Positions 53,213 through 63,158 are shown, numbered from the stretch's first letter. The stretch: DNA of 64,000 nt from Elusimicrobiota bacterium (GCA_003452935.1 DMMY01000030.1:61798-125797), one strand, 5' to 3'. Numbers and translations are program-made. Notes: generated from the sequence alone by a model not told the origin.

Positions 53213-54610
53213 ATGAAAACGTTGGTCGCCGAAGCAACGGACGTCATCGCCGCAGAAGAGCCGGCCGAGGAGCATCACCCCCTCCCGGCGGCCGTGCCGC
53301 AATTCTCCAACACGCTCGCCATGTACATCTCCCGGATCGGAAAGGTTCCCCTGCTCAAGCGAGACCAGGAGGTCGTCTTGACGCGGTGCATTCAAGAGCG
53401 GACCCGGGAGCTGCATCTGCTGATCATCCAATCGCCTTTCATGCGACGGGAAATTCTCAGCTGGCAGAGCCTCATAAAGATAGGAGAGATGACCGCCAAG
53501 GAACTCATGCCCCGCGGCCGCAGGACGACCCGGGAGCTCTCCGCCATGCGGCGCAAATTATTCCGCGCCGCCGCCTTCATCGCGAGATCCGAGGCCGCCA
53601 TGGCCAAGATGACGGCCCGCCTCAACGGCAACGGCATCGCGGTCCGGCTTCGCGCCCGGACCCAGAGGCGCCTGGACGCGCGACGCCATGCCGTGACGTC
53701 GGCCATCATGGCGCTCAATCTCAACGAGCGCAAGGTGGCCCGCGTCGGCAACAAGATCAAGAGCCTGGCCGAGACGTTGGCGGGGGCCCGCTACCCGGCG
53801 GAGAAGCGCCGCCTGGCCGGCCACCTTCCCGTCCCGCCGGAAGAGCTGGCCAAGCTCGACGAGCGCATCCGCGCTCTCGAAGGCGTGATCGCGCAAGAGA
53901 CCTACAAGCTCATAGAGGCCAACCTCAGGTTGGTGGTCTCGATCGCCAAGAAGCATTCCAGCGCGAACCTGGAGCTCTGCGACCTGATCCAGGAAGGAGC
54001 GCTGGGCTTGATGCGGGCCGTCGAGAAGTTCGATTATCGCAAGGGATTCAAATTCTCCACTTACGCCACGTGGTGGATTCGGCAATCCATCAACCGCGCC
54101 ATCGCGGACAAGGAGCGCACCGTGCGCCTGCCCGTGCATGTCCGGGACCGCGCCATGAAGCTGCGCAAGGTCTCCTCGGACTTCGCCGAGGAGCATGGCA
54201 ACACGCCCAAACTCCAGGACTTCGCCTGCCGCATGCACATCTCCATGGTCAAGGTCAGCGAGACCATGGAAGCGATCCAGGAGCCCGTGTCCCTCTCGGC
54301 CCAGGTCGGAGAGGAGGACGGCGACACCCTGGAACACACCCTGCAGGACAAGGGCTCCGAGTCCGTCCTTGATTGCCTCAATGCCCGGATGCGCCGCCGC
54401 GAGATCGACAAGCTCCTAGCCACGCTCAACGAGCGCGAGGCCGAGGTGGTCAGGCAGCGCTTCGGCATCGCCACGGACCGAGCCTGCACGCTCAGCGAGC
54501 TGGGACGCAGCTTCAACCTGAGCCGGGAACGGGTCCGCCAGATCGAGATGGAGGCGCTCGCCAAGCTGCGCGACTCATCGGCCAACAAGGCGCTGCGCGA
54601 TTATCTATAG
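53213..54610 (+). CDS. RpoD-like sigma-70 family RNA polymerase sigma factor
   Basis: A 465-aa group 1/2 sigma factor. Region 1.2 is seen in TLAMYISRIGKVPLLKRDQE. A long, poorly conserved segment precedes region 2 (NLRLVVSIAKKHSS, then DLIQEGALGLMRAVEKFDY and YATWWIRQSINRAI). Region 3 is present, and region 4 has the helix-turn-helix TLSELGRSFNLSRERVRQIE. No region 1.1 is evident. It could be the housekeeping factor or a second RpoD-like one. The start has a GGAGG site 9 nt upstream. Confidence 0.88.
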   Translation: MKTLVAEATDVIAAEEPAEEHHPLPAAVPQFSNTLAMYISRIGKVPLLKRDQEVVLTRCIQERTRELHLLIIQSPFMRREILSWQSLIKIGEMTAKELMPRGRRTTRELSAMRRKLFRAAAFIARSEAAMAKMTARLNGNGIAVRLRARTQRRLDARRHAVTSAIMALNLNERKVARVGNKIKSLAETLAGARYPAEKRRLAGHLPVPPEELAKLDERIRALEGVIAQETYKLIEANLRLVVSIAKKHSSANLELCDLIQEGALGLMRAVEKFDYRKGFKFSTYATWWIRQSINRAIADKERTVRLPVHVRDRAMKLRKVSSDFAEEHGNTPKLQDFACRMHISMVKVSETMEAIQEPVSLSAQVGEEDGDTLEHTLQDKGSESVLDCLNARMRRREIDKLLATLNEREAEVVRQRFGIATDRACTLSELGRSFNLSRERVRQIEMEALAKLRDSSANKALRDYL

Positions 54611-54754
54611 GGCTTACGCCACGGCGTCAGTCCCTGCGGACATGAGCCGGCCGCGCGCCTGATCCGGCGCCCTGCCGACCGCATCGGCATATTTTGATAT
54701 TCCTTTGATCCTTCTTTGTTAGATTACTGGCGAAGGACATTTGAGGATATTCCC

Positions 54755-55207
54755 ATGCCAATGACCCAGGAAAGAATCGAAGCGCGGTCGAGGCACGCGC
54801 GTCGCAAGCAATCCAATCGCTACCGTGAGCTCTTCGAGGCCGCCAACGAGATGATCTTGGTCCATGAGTCCTCCGGCCAATTGCTGGACGCCAATGAAAA
54901 GACCTGCCAGCGCCTCGGCTACAGCCGCGCCGAACTCCTGCGCAAGAACTATGTCGATATCCAAAGCCCGCGCTATGCGCCGCTGTTCACGCAACGCCTC
55001 TTCGAATTGAGCCGCCAAGGCGTGGCGGTCCATGAATCCGCCTACGTGCGCCGCGACGGCGCCGTCATTCCCGTCCAAACCAGCTGCCGCTCCTTCTCTT
55101 ACGGCGGGCGTCCCGCGATCCTATGCATCGCGCGCGACAGCATGAAGAACAATCACCTTTCCACCGCGGCCTTGCTGACGAAGGTCCGGGAAGCCCTGAA
55201 AACCTGA
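54755..55207 (+). CDS. Single-domain PAS protein
   Basis: A 150-aa protein. One PAS domain at about residues 25-130 starts YRELFEAANEMILVHES and includes LLDANEKTCQRLGYSRAELL and VRRDGAVIPVQTSCR, the usual PAS/PAC strands. No kinase, cyclase or DNA-binding domain follows, so it probably signals by binding a partner. GAGG lies upstream; a second ATG at 54761 is possible. A TTGATC/TAGATT-like promoter may lie just upstream. Confidence 0.8.
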   Translation: MPMTQERIEARSRHARRKQSNRYRELFEAANEMILVHESSGQLLDANEKTCQRLGYSRAELLRKNYVDIQSPRYAPLFTQRLFELSRQGVAVHESAYVRRDGAVIPVQTSCRSFSYGGRPAILCIARDSMKNNHLSTAALLTKVREALKT

Positions 55208-55326
55208 ATCCCCCAATCGGGCGTTCTGAACCTGGAGCGCCTGCCGCGACGTCCTTTTCTGGGAATGTCCCGCATCCGAGAGGACAACTCGACGCTCCCG
55301 CGGCGGCCCCGACATATCCCGCGCCC

Positions 55327-56568
55327 TCAGCGCACGGATATCTCGAGTTCGTCCAAGGGCGTGCCGTATTGCACCCGGACCGTCTGCACCGGAGTGATCT
55401 CCGTGCGCCCGTTCTTGTCCGTCACGTTGAGAGTCGCGCCGTAAGCGCCGGGAGCGACGACCATCCCATACGAAGTCCGCCCGTCCCAGGTCAATTCGGT
55501 CGGCGGCCTCCCGCTGCCCATGACCTTATAAACCACGTCGTTGTGCTGGTTGCGGATCTCGAAGACCCAGGCGTCGATGGGCGTGGAATGATTCAGCTTG
55601 ATGGCGAAAATCGTCCGCTTGGTGAGTCCCATGGGCGAGAAGACCTCGGGGGCGGCGCTCAGGATGAGATCATAGCCTCCGAAGGCATAATCCATGCCGA
55701 CTTTCTGGGCGAAGCCGTACTGGTTGCTGCCTATGGCCGCGCCGACGCTGCTCCTGCCCCACTGATAACCCACTCCGACGGAAAATTCCTTCATGGCAAA
55801 GTCGAAGCCGGCGCGCAGCTTGACCACCCTCCACAAAGTGCCCTCCGCGCCCAAGCGCCAATTGACGTCGCCGGATGAATCCGCCCCGCGCTCCACGTCC
55901 GCGGTGACCGCGAGCCTCTCCTGCAGCCATTTGCCGGCCAACCCCAGCGTCACGACCCGCGAAAAACTGTCAACGCCGGAATCATAGCTCAAACGAGGAG
56001 AGATCAGGTTGCGAACCCGCACGCCCGCTTGGTAATGATCCTGCAGCTTGGCCAGGGCGCCCAAGTCCATGCCCCAACCCTTCGCCGAAGCGCCGGACAA
56101 CGATTGCTGGGCGAATTTAAACGTGCCGCCCAAAGACAGGCGCGGATGCACGGCCAGACCGTATCCGGCCATGAAAGCCTGCTGCAGATCACGAAACTGG
56201 CCGACCGTCCGGTTGAATTCATCCGTCTGGGGCAAGGCGCCGGAATCGAGCCGGGTATAAGCAAGCCCCAACGCGCCCCAGCGGTAGATGGGCTGGGCAT
56301 AGCCGACATAATCCAGCCGGGCCTGTTCCTCGGTCTGAGTATGCATGAAACCGACGACATTGGGGCGCAGGAACCCCAACCCTCCGGGATTCCAGCTCAC
56401 CGCGTCGGCTCCTTCGGCCAAACCGACGTAAGCCCTGCCCATGCCGCTGAGTCTGGGTCCGCCGACGAAGTCCAGATAGGCTCCGGGCAGCCCGGCCGTC
56501 TGCGCCCCATAAGCGCCCGCCGCCGGCGCCAGCATGAGCATGACCGCGCACGACATCAACTTTTTCAT
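55327..56568 (-). CDS. PorV/PorQ-family outer-membrane beta-barrel with FlgD-Ig-like end
   Basis: A 413-aa protein with a signal peptide (about residues 1-22). The barrel region (about 25-320) begins LDFVGGPRLSGMGRAYVGLA and VSWNPGGLGFL, the N-terminal signature of PorV/PorQ-type proteins, and alternates strands to the end. A C-terminal Ig-like unit (GSGRPPTELTWDGRTSYG, VAPGAYGATLNV) resembles the FlgD-Ig fold. In Bacteroidetes PorV carries type IX secretion cargo to the cell surface. It is the last gene of the operon, 28 nt after the FlgD/OmpA-like gene. Confidence 0.8.
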   Translation of the reverse strand: MKKLMSCAVMLMLAPAAGAYGAQTAGLPGAYLDFVGGPRLSGMGRAYVGLAEGADAVSWNPGGLGFLRPNVVGFMHTQTEEQARLDYVGYAQPIYRWGALGLAYTRLDSGALPQTDEFNRTVGQFRDLQQAFMAGYGLAVHPRLSLGGTFKFAQQSLSGASAKGWGMDLGALAKLQDHYQAGVRVRNLISPRLSYDSGVDSFSRVVTLGLAGKWLQERLAVTADVERGADSSGDVNWRLGAEGTLWRVVKLRAGFDFAMKEFSVGVGYQWGRSSVGAAIGSNQYGFAQKVGMDYAFGGYDLILSAAPEVFSPMGLTKRTIFAIKLNHSTPIDAWVFEIRNQHNDVVYKVMGSGRPPTELTWDGRTSYGMVVAPGAYGATLNVTDKNGRTEITPVQTVRVQYGTPLDELEISVR

Positions 56569-56596
56569 ATTCTCACACGGTCCATCTTCTTCATGA

Positions 56597-57481
56597 CTAT
56601 CGCGTCCCTATCTCGGTGCGGTCATAGCCGTCCCGCCCCACCGCAGCGGCCCGCGCCCTCACCCGCTTGGGCTGCATCAACAAGGCCGCGCTGAGCCGAC
56701 GGCTCAGGAGCTCGGCCTGGCGTCTGGCCAAATCCTGATCCCAGCCGTAGACGGTCACCTGCAGAGCTCCGGTCCCGGACTCGCGCAGCAGGTCCTGGAC
56801 CTCGCGCAGCAGCAGCATCCCCTCGACGGAGAGCCTCGGTCCCTTGTCAAACACGATCGGCGTATCCAAAGCCACGACCAGTCGTCCCCAATGCTCATGC
56901 ACCAGGCTTCGCAAGAGGATGGTTTTCCCGGGCAGATAGCTGGGAACCTCGGCGCGATCGAGGACATGGTAGGAATAGGCGTAGGGATGCCCGACCCGGA
57001 GCATCTCGCCGTTCTTGCCCCGCCCATCCCATGTCAGCCGGTCGGGAAGGCGGCCCTTGCCGTAGAGCGTCTGAAAAACCTGGCCCCGGTCGTTGGTGAT
57101 CACCACTCGCCAGCGCTCCACCGCGAACTTCGGCTGCTTGACGAGGATATCCAGGATGGGCGGACGCGTCAAACGCGCGCGCCAGGGCGTCTTGGTCAAG
57201 GGAGACGCCAGGGTCACGGGAAGATAATCCGGCGCGAAAAGCAAAGCCTTGGCCGCGAAATCCGGCGTGCGCTGCTGCTGGGCCAAAAAACTCAAGACCG
57301 CCGGGGCCGGACTCAGATCGGGCGAATACAAGGGCTTGTCCGCCTGCACGTCGATGCGCGGCACTCCCTCGATCACGAATTCATCCAACTGGCCGGCCTG
57401 CCTCGCGGAGGCGGGCCGCTCGGCGGCCGCAAGCGCCGGGCCGCACATCAGGATCATCAAGCATGAGGGCAATCGTTTCAT
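56597..57481 (-). CDS. Periplasmic FlgD-Ig-like protein with OmpA-like C-terminal region
   Basis: A 294-aa protein with a signal peptide (MKRLPSCLMILMCGPALAAA). The middle part has the FlgD-Ig pattern (GRLPDRLTWDGRGKNGEMLR, GHPYAYSYHVL). The C-terminal 90 residues (SVEGMLLLREVQDLL, VYGWDQDLARRQAELLSRRL) follow the helix-strand order of OmpA/Pal peptidoglycan-binding domains, though the call is weak. Its ATG overlaps the tonB stop (ATGA). It may tie the outer-membrane barrel to the cell wall. Confidence 0.65.
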   Translation of the reverse strand: MKRLPSCLMILMCGPALAAAERPASARQAGQLDEFVIEGVPRIDVQADKPLYSPDLSPAPAVLSFLAQQQRTPDFAAKALLFAPDYLPVTLASPLTKTPWRARLTRPPILDILVKQPKFAVERWRVVITNDRGQVFQTLYGKGRLPDRLTWDGRGKNGEMLRVGHPYAYSYHVLDRAEVPSYLPGKTILLRSLVHEHWGRLVVALDTPIVFDKGPRLSVEGMLLLREVQDLLRESGTGALQVTVYGWDQDLARRQAELLSRRLSAALLMQPKRVRARAAAVGRDGYDRTEIGTR

Positions 57482-58509
57482 AACAGACCTCTCTGCGGCG
57501 TTCTCTTGAGCCGGAAATTGAAAGTCGCCACGCCCCACTCCTCGCGCGGAGTCTCATCTCCGGAGAGCGGCTCGAAAACGATGGTCAAGACGGCCTCCCG
57601 GGCCACCGCGTCGAATTCCGGGAAACCGGAGGACTGCTCGATCCAAGGCTCGGGCTTGACCTTGCCGTCGGCGGTCACGGAAAGCCGCAAGGATATCCGC
57701 GCCTCCACTCCACTCTCCTCCGCCCAGCGGGGGTATCTGGGCAGGGCCAGGCTGAGGATGCGCCTATGGCTCAAGGGGCCGGTGATGGAGAAGAAAGCGT
57801 CCGAGGCCTCCGGCAGCTCCACATTCTCGCGCTTGGCCGCCGCCTGCGCCTGAACCCGCGAGGAATAGCCCTGCAGAATAGCCTCGCCTTGGCCGCGCAG
57901 CGTGGGCCCGCCAGCGATCCCCCCCTCAAGGCGCTCCAACCCCGAGCCTGGAAAAGCCCGCGCCTCGGAGCCGGCCTTGAGGTCGACCGCGCCGGACCGC
58001 TCCGAGGCAGCTTCCCCGCCCTGGACCGGGACGCCGGCTTTCCAGGGTCCGGGCAGACGCAGGGCGCTGCCTGAAACATATATCTTTTCCCGGCCGACTC
58101 CGGCCTGCAGGCCGCGCCCGATGCCGTTGAAAATCGGACCTGAGGCGACGAGCCGGGAGAGCGCCGGTTTGCCCAAGGAAGACCGCCTCAGCGTCCGCGG
58201 CGCATGCGCCAACCGTGCTGCTGCAAAGCGGTTCCGAACCGCAACCGGCGCGGACGTTTTCGCCCTCGCCGCCAAAGCGCGCGGCGTCTTCGCCTGCGTC
58301 GGCGCGATGACCTCGCTGGCGGCCACGAGCCGGACCTCGAAAATCCGCGGAGCCTCGACCGGCGAGCGCGCCTGCATATCCAGGTCAAAAGCCAAGACCA
58401 GCAGTCCCAAAGCGTGGACAATCAAGGACCACGCTGCGGGCCGGGCCCAGCGCGTCGGCTCGGGTCCCTGTCGGGCCAAGAACAAGATGGCGTCTTCGCT
58501 CAAACTCAC
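57478..58509 (-). CDS. TonB-family energy transducer
   Basis: A 343-aa protein with one N-terminal membrane anchor (WSLIVHALGLLVLAFDL, about residues 28-44) and a long Ala/Arg-rich periplasmic span. The TonB C-terminal domain (about 255-335) has ARISLRLSVTADGKVKPEPW, then SSGFPEFDAVAREAVLTIVF. TonB carries energy from ExbBD to outer-membrane proteins. It overlaps the exbD gene upstream by 4 nt and the FlgD/OmpA-like gene downstream by 4 nt. No TonB-dependent receptor is in the window, so the PorV-like barrel is the likely partner. Confidence 0.82.
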   Translation of the reverse strand: MSLSEDAILFLARQGPEPTRWARPAAWSLIVHALGLLVLAFDLDMQARSPVEAPRIFEVRLVAASEVIAPTQAKTPRALAARAKTSAPVAVRNRFAAARLAHAPRTLRRSSLGKPALSRLVASGPIFNGIGRGLQAGVGREKIYVSGSALRLPGPWKAGVPVQGGEAASERSGAVDLKAGSEARAFPGSGLERLEGGIAGGPTLRGQGEAILQGYSSRVQAQAAAKRENVELPEASDAFFSITGPLSHRRILSLALPRYPRWAEESGVEARISLRLSVTADGKVKPEPWIEQSSGFPEFDAVAREAVLTIVFEPLSGDETPREEWGVATFNFRLKRTPQRGLL

Positions 58510-58943
58510 GGCCCCCTCCTGAGCATCGCGGCCGCGCCGGCTTTAGGCAGGGCCGCGAAAGCTATTCTTTCCATCCCCGCGCGTTTGAGATCCCGGACCA
58601 CGTCCATGACCCGGCCGCTGGAGACCTCGCGCCCCGCGCGCACCAAGGCCCACGGCTTTCTGCCCGCGGCCAGCTCCCGTCGCAAGGCCTCAGCAAGCCG
58701 GACGGATGGGATCAGAGCCGCGCCCACGGCCAGCCCCCCGTCCGGGAACACGGAAACCCGGATGGAATCATTCTCGCTCAAGGCCGCCCGGGAGGAAGAT
58801 GGCAAGACCAGCGGCTTGAGAACGTTGGTGAGGAAAGGCGCCACCACCATAAAAATGATCACCAGCACCAAGGACACGTCCACCAGCGGGGTCAGGTTGA
58901 TCTCGCTGATGATCTCGTCGTCTCCAAACTCAGCTTGAACCAT
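58506..58943 (-). CDS. ExbD/TolR-family proton-channel subunit (second copy)
   Basis: A 145-aa protein with the ExbD N-terminus ISEINLTPLVDVSLVLVIIF, whose Asp in LVDV is the conserved proton carrier, and a periplasmic domain to the end. I chose the ATG at 58943, which starts just before the membrane helix; upstream codons would be antisense-like Arg/Ser-rich sequence. It overlaps the first exbD by 14 nt and tonB by 4 nt. Confidence 0.88.
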   Translation of the reverse strand: MVQAEFGDDEIISEINLTPLVDVSLVLVIIFMVVAPFLTNVLKPLVLPSSSRAALSENDSIRVSVFPDGGLAVGAALIPSVRLAEALRRELAAGRKPWALVRAGREVSSGRVMDVVRDLKRAGMERIAFAALPKAGAAAMLRRGP

Positions 58944-59349
58944 GGCTCTCCTCCATAGGCTCCAGGACGTCGAGCTCCGAGGCTCCGGCGATGGCCGCCA
59001 AGTCGAGCACCTCGATGACCCGCCCATGCTCCACGTCGCGTTGCGCGGACACCGCCACCGCCGTGACGCCGCGGCTCTCCATGACGGCCCTAAGCTCGTT
59101 GCCAAGTTGCTCCGCCGCGATCGGTCTTCCCTCCAAGCGGATGCTCCCCGTTGACAGCTCAATGAGGATGGGCTGCGTCGCGGCGGAGAGCGCCACCGGC
59201 TTGGCATGTCCGGAACGCACTTTCACGGCTTTCTCCATCACAAACGGCAGAGTGATCATGAAGACGATGACCAGAACCAAGGCCACATCCACCAAGGGCG
59301 TGACGTTGATGGCGGAGATGGGCTCGCCTTCCACGCCGCTAGTTTTCAC
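58930..59349 (-). CDS. ExbD/TolR-family proton-channel subunit (first copy)
   Basis: A 139-aa protein with ISAINVTPLVDVALVLVIVF, the ExbD transmembrane helix with its essential Asp, and a periplasmic domain ending EPMEESHGSS. Two different ExbDs in tandem behind one ExbB is the arrangement of some dedicated TonB systems. It overlaps exbB by 11 nt and the second exbD by 14 nt. Confidence 0.9.
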   Translation of the reverse strand: MKTSGVEGEPISAINVTPLVDVALVLVIVFMITLPFVMEKAVKVRSGHAKPVALSAATQPILIELSTGSIRLEGRPIAAEQLGNELRAVMESRGVTAVAVSAQRDVEHGRVIEVLDLAAIAGASELDVLEPMEESHGSS

Positions 59350-60016
59350 GGGGGCCTCGGGCTCTCGCCTCCAGCGCTTGAGGCGACAGCAGGGCCAGAA
59401 CCTCGGACGATGCCACGTCCATCTCCGTCAAGACCGCCTTCGCCTGCTTGAGGAAGACGTTGTAAAAAACCACGGAGGGGATGGCGACGGAGAGGCCAGC
59501 TGCCGTGGCCACCAAGGCCTCGGCGATGCCCACGGCCACCACGTTGGCCCCATTGGCCGCGGCCTGGGCCCCGGCGAGATCATGAAAGGCCTGGATGATT
59601 CCCAGCACCGTGCCCAGCAGGCCGATGAATGGGGCCGTGTTGCCCAGGGTGCCCAGCACCACCAAGTGTTTTTCCATGGCCGCCTTCTGCTTCAACTGGC
59701 AGACGCGCATCATTTCCGCCGCCTGTTCCTTGGGCAAGAGGCTGCTCCGGACCCCCGCCGCGATAACGGCCAGGACGGGGTTGCCCTTGACGTCGCCGAG
59801 GATGGACAAGGCCTCCTCGATGCGGCCCGCCAGGACGCTGGCCCGTATCCTCAGCAGGGTCGCCTCGGGCTCGATCTTGATGCGCCAAAAATAAAGCGCC
59901 CGCTCCACGATCAAGGTCAGGCCGATGACCGAGCATACGGCCAGCAGCCCCAGGATCGCCACCGAATGGGGATTGCGCAGCGCGGCCCCATTGAACAACA
60001 GATTCTCCATGTTCAT
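59339..60016 (-). CDS. ExbB/TolQ/MotA-family proton-channel protein
   Basis: A 225-aa inner-membrane protein with three hydrophobic segments. The family core is visible in VLGTLGNTAPFIGLLGTVLG and VAVGIAEALVATAAGLSVAI. With ExbD it forms the proton-driven motor that energises TonB. The ATG at 60016 follows GGAGGGG and lies 11 nt after the TPR gene. Length fits ExbB/TolQ (about 230 aa). Confidence 0.92.
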   Translation of the reverse strand: MNMENLLFNGAALRNPHSVAILGLLAVCSVIGLTLIVERALYFWRIKIEPEATLLRIRASVLAGRIEEALSILGDVKGNPVLAVIAAGVRSSLLPKEQAAEMMRVCQLKQKAAMEKHLVVLGTLGNTAPFIGLLGTVLGIIQAFHDLAGAQAAANGANVVAVGIAEALVATAAGLSVAIPSVVFYNVFLKQAKAVLTEMDVASSEVLALLSPQALEARARGPREN

Positions 60017-60027
60017 TGTCCCCTCCC

Positions 60028-63000
60028 TCAAAGTCCGACTCTTCCGCCTGCAACGCGCCGGCCCTCTCGTCTTTTGGCCTGAAGCTTGGCCGACCCTTTC
60101 TGGGCCTCCAGGTACTCCCGGATCTCCTGCGCCCGCTTGGTCGCCGAGCGGACCCATTCACGCTGCCCGCGGCTATGCCTTATTTCGTCATAGACCTTCA
60201 GCGCCTCGACCCACTGTTCCCGTTCCTCGTAAAGGGCCGCCAGCTGAGCCAGTCCCACGAGACGGACATTGTGATTCGCCGGACCCAGCGTCAAGAGGCG
60301 CTGGTACGATTCCACGGCCTTGTCCTTATCGCCCGCGGCCCTGAAAAGCTCTCCGATCTGGGCATGGGCCTCCATCCCCAGCTGCGGCGCCAGATTCTTT
60401 CTCTTAAGCAGGCGCTCGTAGGCCGCCATGGCCAGGTCATTGCGCTCCATGAGCCGATGCAAGCTAGCCGTCTCCAGCAGGGCATCCGCGGCCCGGGAGT
60501 CTTCCGGGAACGCCGCCATGAAGCGGTCGTAGGCTTCCAGAGCCTCGCTGTAGCTGCGCTGCTTCTTGTAGGCCACCGCCAGGTTGTAGGCGGCGTTGGC
60601 CCGGATATCGGCCGGAGCCTGGCGCTCGGTGACGAACCGGAAGCTTCTCGCCGCCTCCTGGTATTTCTCGGCGCTGAAGCACAGCGCGCCCGCGCGCATG
60701 GCGGCATCCAACGCCAGGGCATGCTCCGGGAAAAGCTCCATGAGGCTGCGGTATTCGGCGATAGCGGCGTCGAATTTGCGCAATCGCTCCTGCGCGTGCG
60801 CCACGCCGATGAGCGCCATGGGCGCCTGGCTGGACCCGGGATAGTCCAGCAGCAGCTTGCGCAGGGCCGCGATCGCGGAGACCCAGTCCTGGCCCTTGAA
60901 CGCGATCTGCCCGATCTGGTACTGGGCTTCGCTGGCCAAGGGGCTCTTAGGATAGACCTTCACGAACTCAGCCAAGAGCCTCGGGTCTTGGGCATGGGCC
61001 GCCTGCCGGTAGCGCGCCTGCATCAGCTGCTGGACGGCGTTGTCGCGGCGCGATTCCCGGGGGAAGCGGGCCAAAAAATCCGCGAAGGCTTGTATGGCCT
61101 GGGCGTCATGGCCCGCGTTATAGCGGCTTTGGGCAAGCAACCACTGGGCTTCCACGGCCAGGGGAGCCTGGGGCCAGCGGGTCAGGAATTCCTCGGCGGC
61201 CGCGGCCGCGGCCGCGTAACGGCGGGCTTGAAAGTGGAGCCGCCCGATCTCCAGCTGGGCCTTTTGCGCCAGGGGCAGGGCCGGATAAAGCGCGGTCAAG
61301 CGGCCCCAGCATTGCAGGGCATCGGCGCGTCGCCCCCTTTCCCTTTGCGCCGAGCCCTCGTGCAGCCAAGTCTCGGCCACGCGGAGGTCTTCGGGGTATT
61401 GCCTCCGGAAGCCCTGAAACGCGCTGATGGCGGAATCGTAATCCTTCAAATTAAAACGGCTGCAGGCGGTCAGGAACAGGGCGCCGGCCTGCAAGTCCCG
61501 GCCAGAGTCCGGCCGGCTTTGGACCTGCCGCGCCAGGCGCAGCGCCTCCACGTAGCGTCCTTCCCGGTATCGCGACCAGGCCAGGGCCAGCTGAGCCTGC
61601 GCGGCCAGCGAGGGCTCCCGCATGGCCCGCTCATAAAAGCTCGATGCCTCGGGATATTGCTTGAGGGCGTAGTAAGCCTCGGCGATGAGCAAATGGCTCT
61701 GCGACTGCCATTGGATGGCCTGCGCCGAGTATTCGGAAGATACCACGCCCAGCACTCGATTGGCATGCGTCACCAGCTCCTGGTAATTCTTGGCGTTGAA
61801 ATACGAGGCCAGCATCATGGTCATGGCCACGTCGGAGAGCGGCCCATATTCATACTTCAGCAAGGCCGTCTCGAAAGCTGAGATCGCGGCATGCCAATCC
61901 TCGCGCTGATAGGACGCCTGTCCCGCCAGGATGTAGGCCGCGATCCCCAGCTTGTGCCCGGGCACTTTGCGCACCAACTCCATCAGGACCGAGGTCGCAT
62001 CGGCGAGCTTGCCCACCTTGAGCAGGTAATAGCCCAGCAAGACATAGGTATTGGCGTAACGCTCGACCTTATCCCCGGACGCGGACAGGGTGCGCTGAAC
62101 CAATTCCTGCGCCTTGCGATGCTCCCCTTGCTGGGCGGCCATCTCGACTTCGAGGTGCAGGGCCTCGGCGCGGACGTCCCGGCTGGGATTGCCCTCGCGC
62201 AGCAGCCGCAATGACTGCTCCGCTTCGTCCGACCGCCCCAACTGGTTGAAGGACCTGGCTTGCTGTATGACGGCATAGGGCTTAAGGCGGCTGTCCGGGA
62301 AATGGGAGATGAACTCGCCGTAGCCCGCGGCCGCCAGAGCGTCGTTTTGCGCCATGCGGAAGCATTCCGCCTTGAGATAGGCTCCCAATTCCTGATAGGA
62401 ATTCACGCGCAAGCCCTCGAGAGTCTGGAAGGCCTGGGCCGCGGCCTGATACTTTTGCTGCTGAAAATGGCTCATGCCCCGGTAGAAGGCGGCCACGGGA
62501 GTCTCGATGCCCGCGAGCATGGAGACGGCGCCGCGATAGTCCTTGGCATTGAACCGGATGACCCCCCAAAGCTCGCGCATCTTGGGAAGATCGCGATAAG
62601 AAGGGTACTGACCGGCGATCCGCTGCAGGATTTTCTCGCCCTCGCGGAATCTGCGGTCGCGCAGCTCGCAGAGGGCCATGCCGTAGAGAGCCTCGGCCGT
62701 CAGCAGGGACTTGCCGAAGAAATTGTCCAGATTCTTCCAGGCTCTCCTGGCCTTCGCGATCTCGCCGGAATTGTAATGGATCTCGCCTACGCGCAGCCAG
62801 GCGTCGTTGAGGTAGGAAGGATCCTTCCGGGCGATTAGTTGCTCATAATAAGGAAGCGCCTCGTCGCGGCGCCCCGCCTGGCTATGGGTTTCGGCCATGG
62901 CGTACTGCGCGTCGGAGAGATGCCGGCCCCGCGGGTATAGCGCCACGAATCGCCTTAAATAATCCAACATGCGGCTATCCGACTGGCTCTGACGCGCCTG

Positions 63001-63117
63001 GCTGATCAGAGACCAAGCCTTGGCTTCGCGGGCCGCCCTTAAATCCCGCTCATTGGCGTCCCCTCTGCTCGCCAGCAGCAGAAGCGCCGCGACCACGATC
63101 CATTTCCGCTTGTCCAT
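60028..63117 (-). CDS. Large exported TPR protein of the ExbBD-TonB operon
   Basis: A 1029-aa protein with a signal peptide (about residues 1-20). The remainder is an almost unbroken array of TPR/Sel1-like helical pairs, for example DAQYAMAETHSQAGRRDEAL, LYGMALCELRDRRFREGEKI and ALIGVAHAQERLRKFDAAIA, probably more than 20 units. It resembles an expanded CpoB/YbgF or BamD-like scaffold. TPR proteins beside Tol or TonB motors usually co-ordinate them with cell-wall or outer-membrane assembly. A GGGGAGG site precedes the ATG at 63117; exbB follows after 11 nt. Confidence 0.85.
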   Translation of the reverse strand: MDKRKWIVVAALLLLASRGDANERDLRAAREAKAWSLISQARQSQSDSRMLDYLRRFVALYPRGRHLSDAQYAMAETHSQAGRRDEALPYYEQLIARKDPSYLNDAWLRVGEIHYNSGEIAKARRAWKNLDNFFGKSLLTAEALYGMALCELRDRRFREGEKILQRIAGQYPSYRDLPKMRELWGVIRFNAKDYRGAVSMLAGIETPVAAFYRGMSHFQQQKYQAAAQAFQTLEGLRVNSYQELGAYLKAECFRMAQNDALAAAGYGEFISHFPDSRLKPYAVIQQARSFNQLGRSDEAEQSLRLLREGNPSRDVRAEALHLEVEMAAQQGEHRKAQELVQRTLSASGDKVERYANTYVLLGYYLLKVGKLADATSVLMELVRKVPGHKLGIAAYILAGQASYQREDWHAAISAFETALLKYEYGPLSDVAMTMMLASYFNAKNYQELVTHANRVLGVVSSEYSAQAIQWQSQSHLLIAEAYYALKQYPEASSFYERAMREPSLAAQAQLALAWSRYREGRYVEALRLARQVQSRPDSGRDLQAGALFLTACSRFNLKDYDSAISAFQGFRRQYPEDLRVAETWLHEGSAQRERGRRADALQCWGRLTALYPALPLAQKAQLEIGRLHFQARRYAAAAAAAEEFLTRWPQAPLAVEAQWLLAQSRYNAGHDAQAIQAFADFLARFPRESRRDNAVQQLMQARYRQAAHAQDPRLLAEFVKVYPKSPLASEAQYQIGQIAFKGQDWVSAIAALRKLLLDYPGSSQAPMALIGVAHAQERLRKFDAAIAEYRSLMELFPEHALALDAAMRAGALCFSAEKYQEAARSFRFVTERQAPADIRANAAYNLAVAYKKQRSYSEALEAYDRFMAAFPEDSRAADALLETASLHRLMERNDLAMAAYERLLKRKNLAPQLGMEAHAQIGELFRAAGDKDKAVESYQRLLTLGPANHNVRLVGLAQLAALYEEREQWVEALKVYDEIRHSRGQREWVRSATKRAQEIREYLEAQKGSAKLQAKRREGRRVAGGRVGL

Positions 63118-63158
63118 GGGACACACCTCCCCGCCGGCCCGGCCCTTCCCGGAAGCGC

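Noticed and set aside
60016..61881. 621-codon open frame on the plus strand
   Set aside because: It is antisense to the TPR gene, whose repeats and signal peptide are clear.
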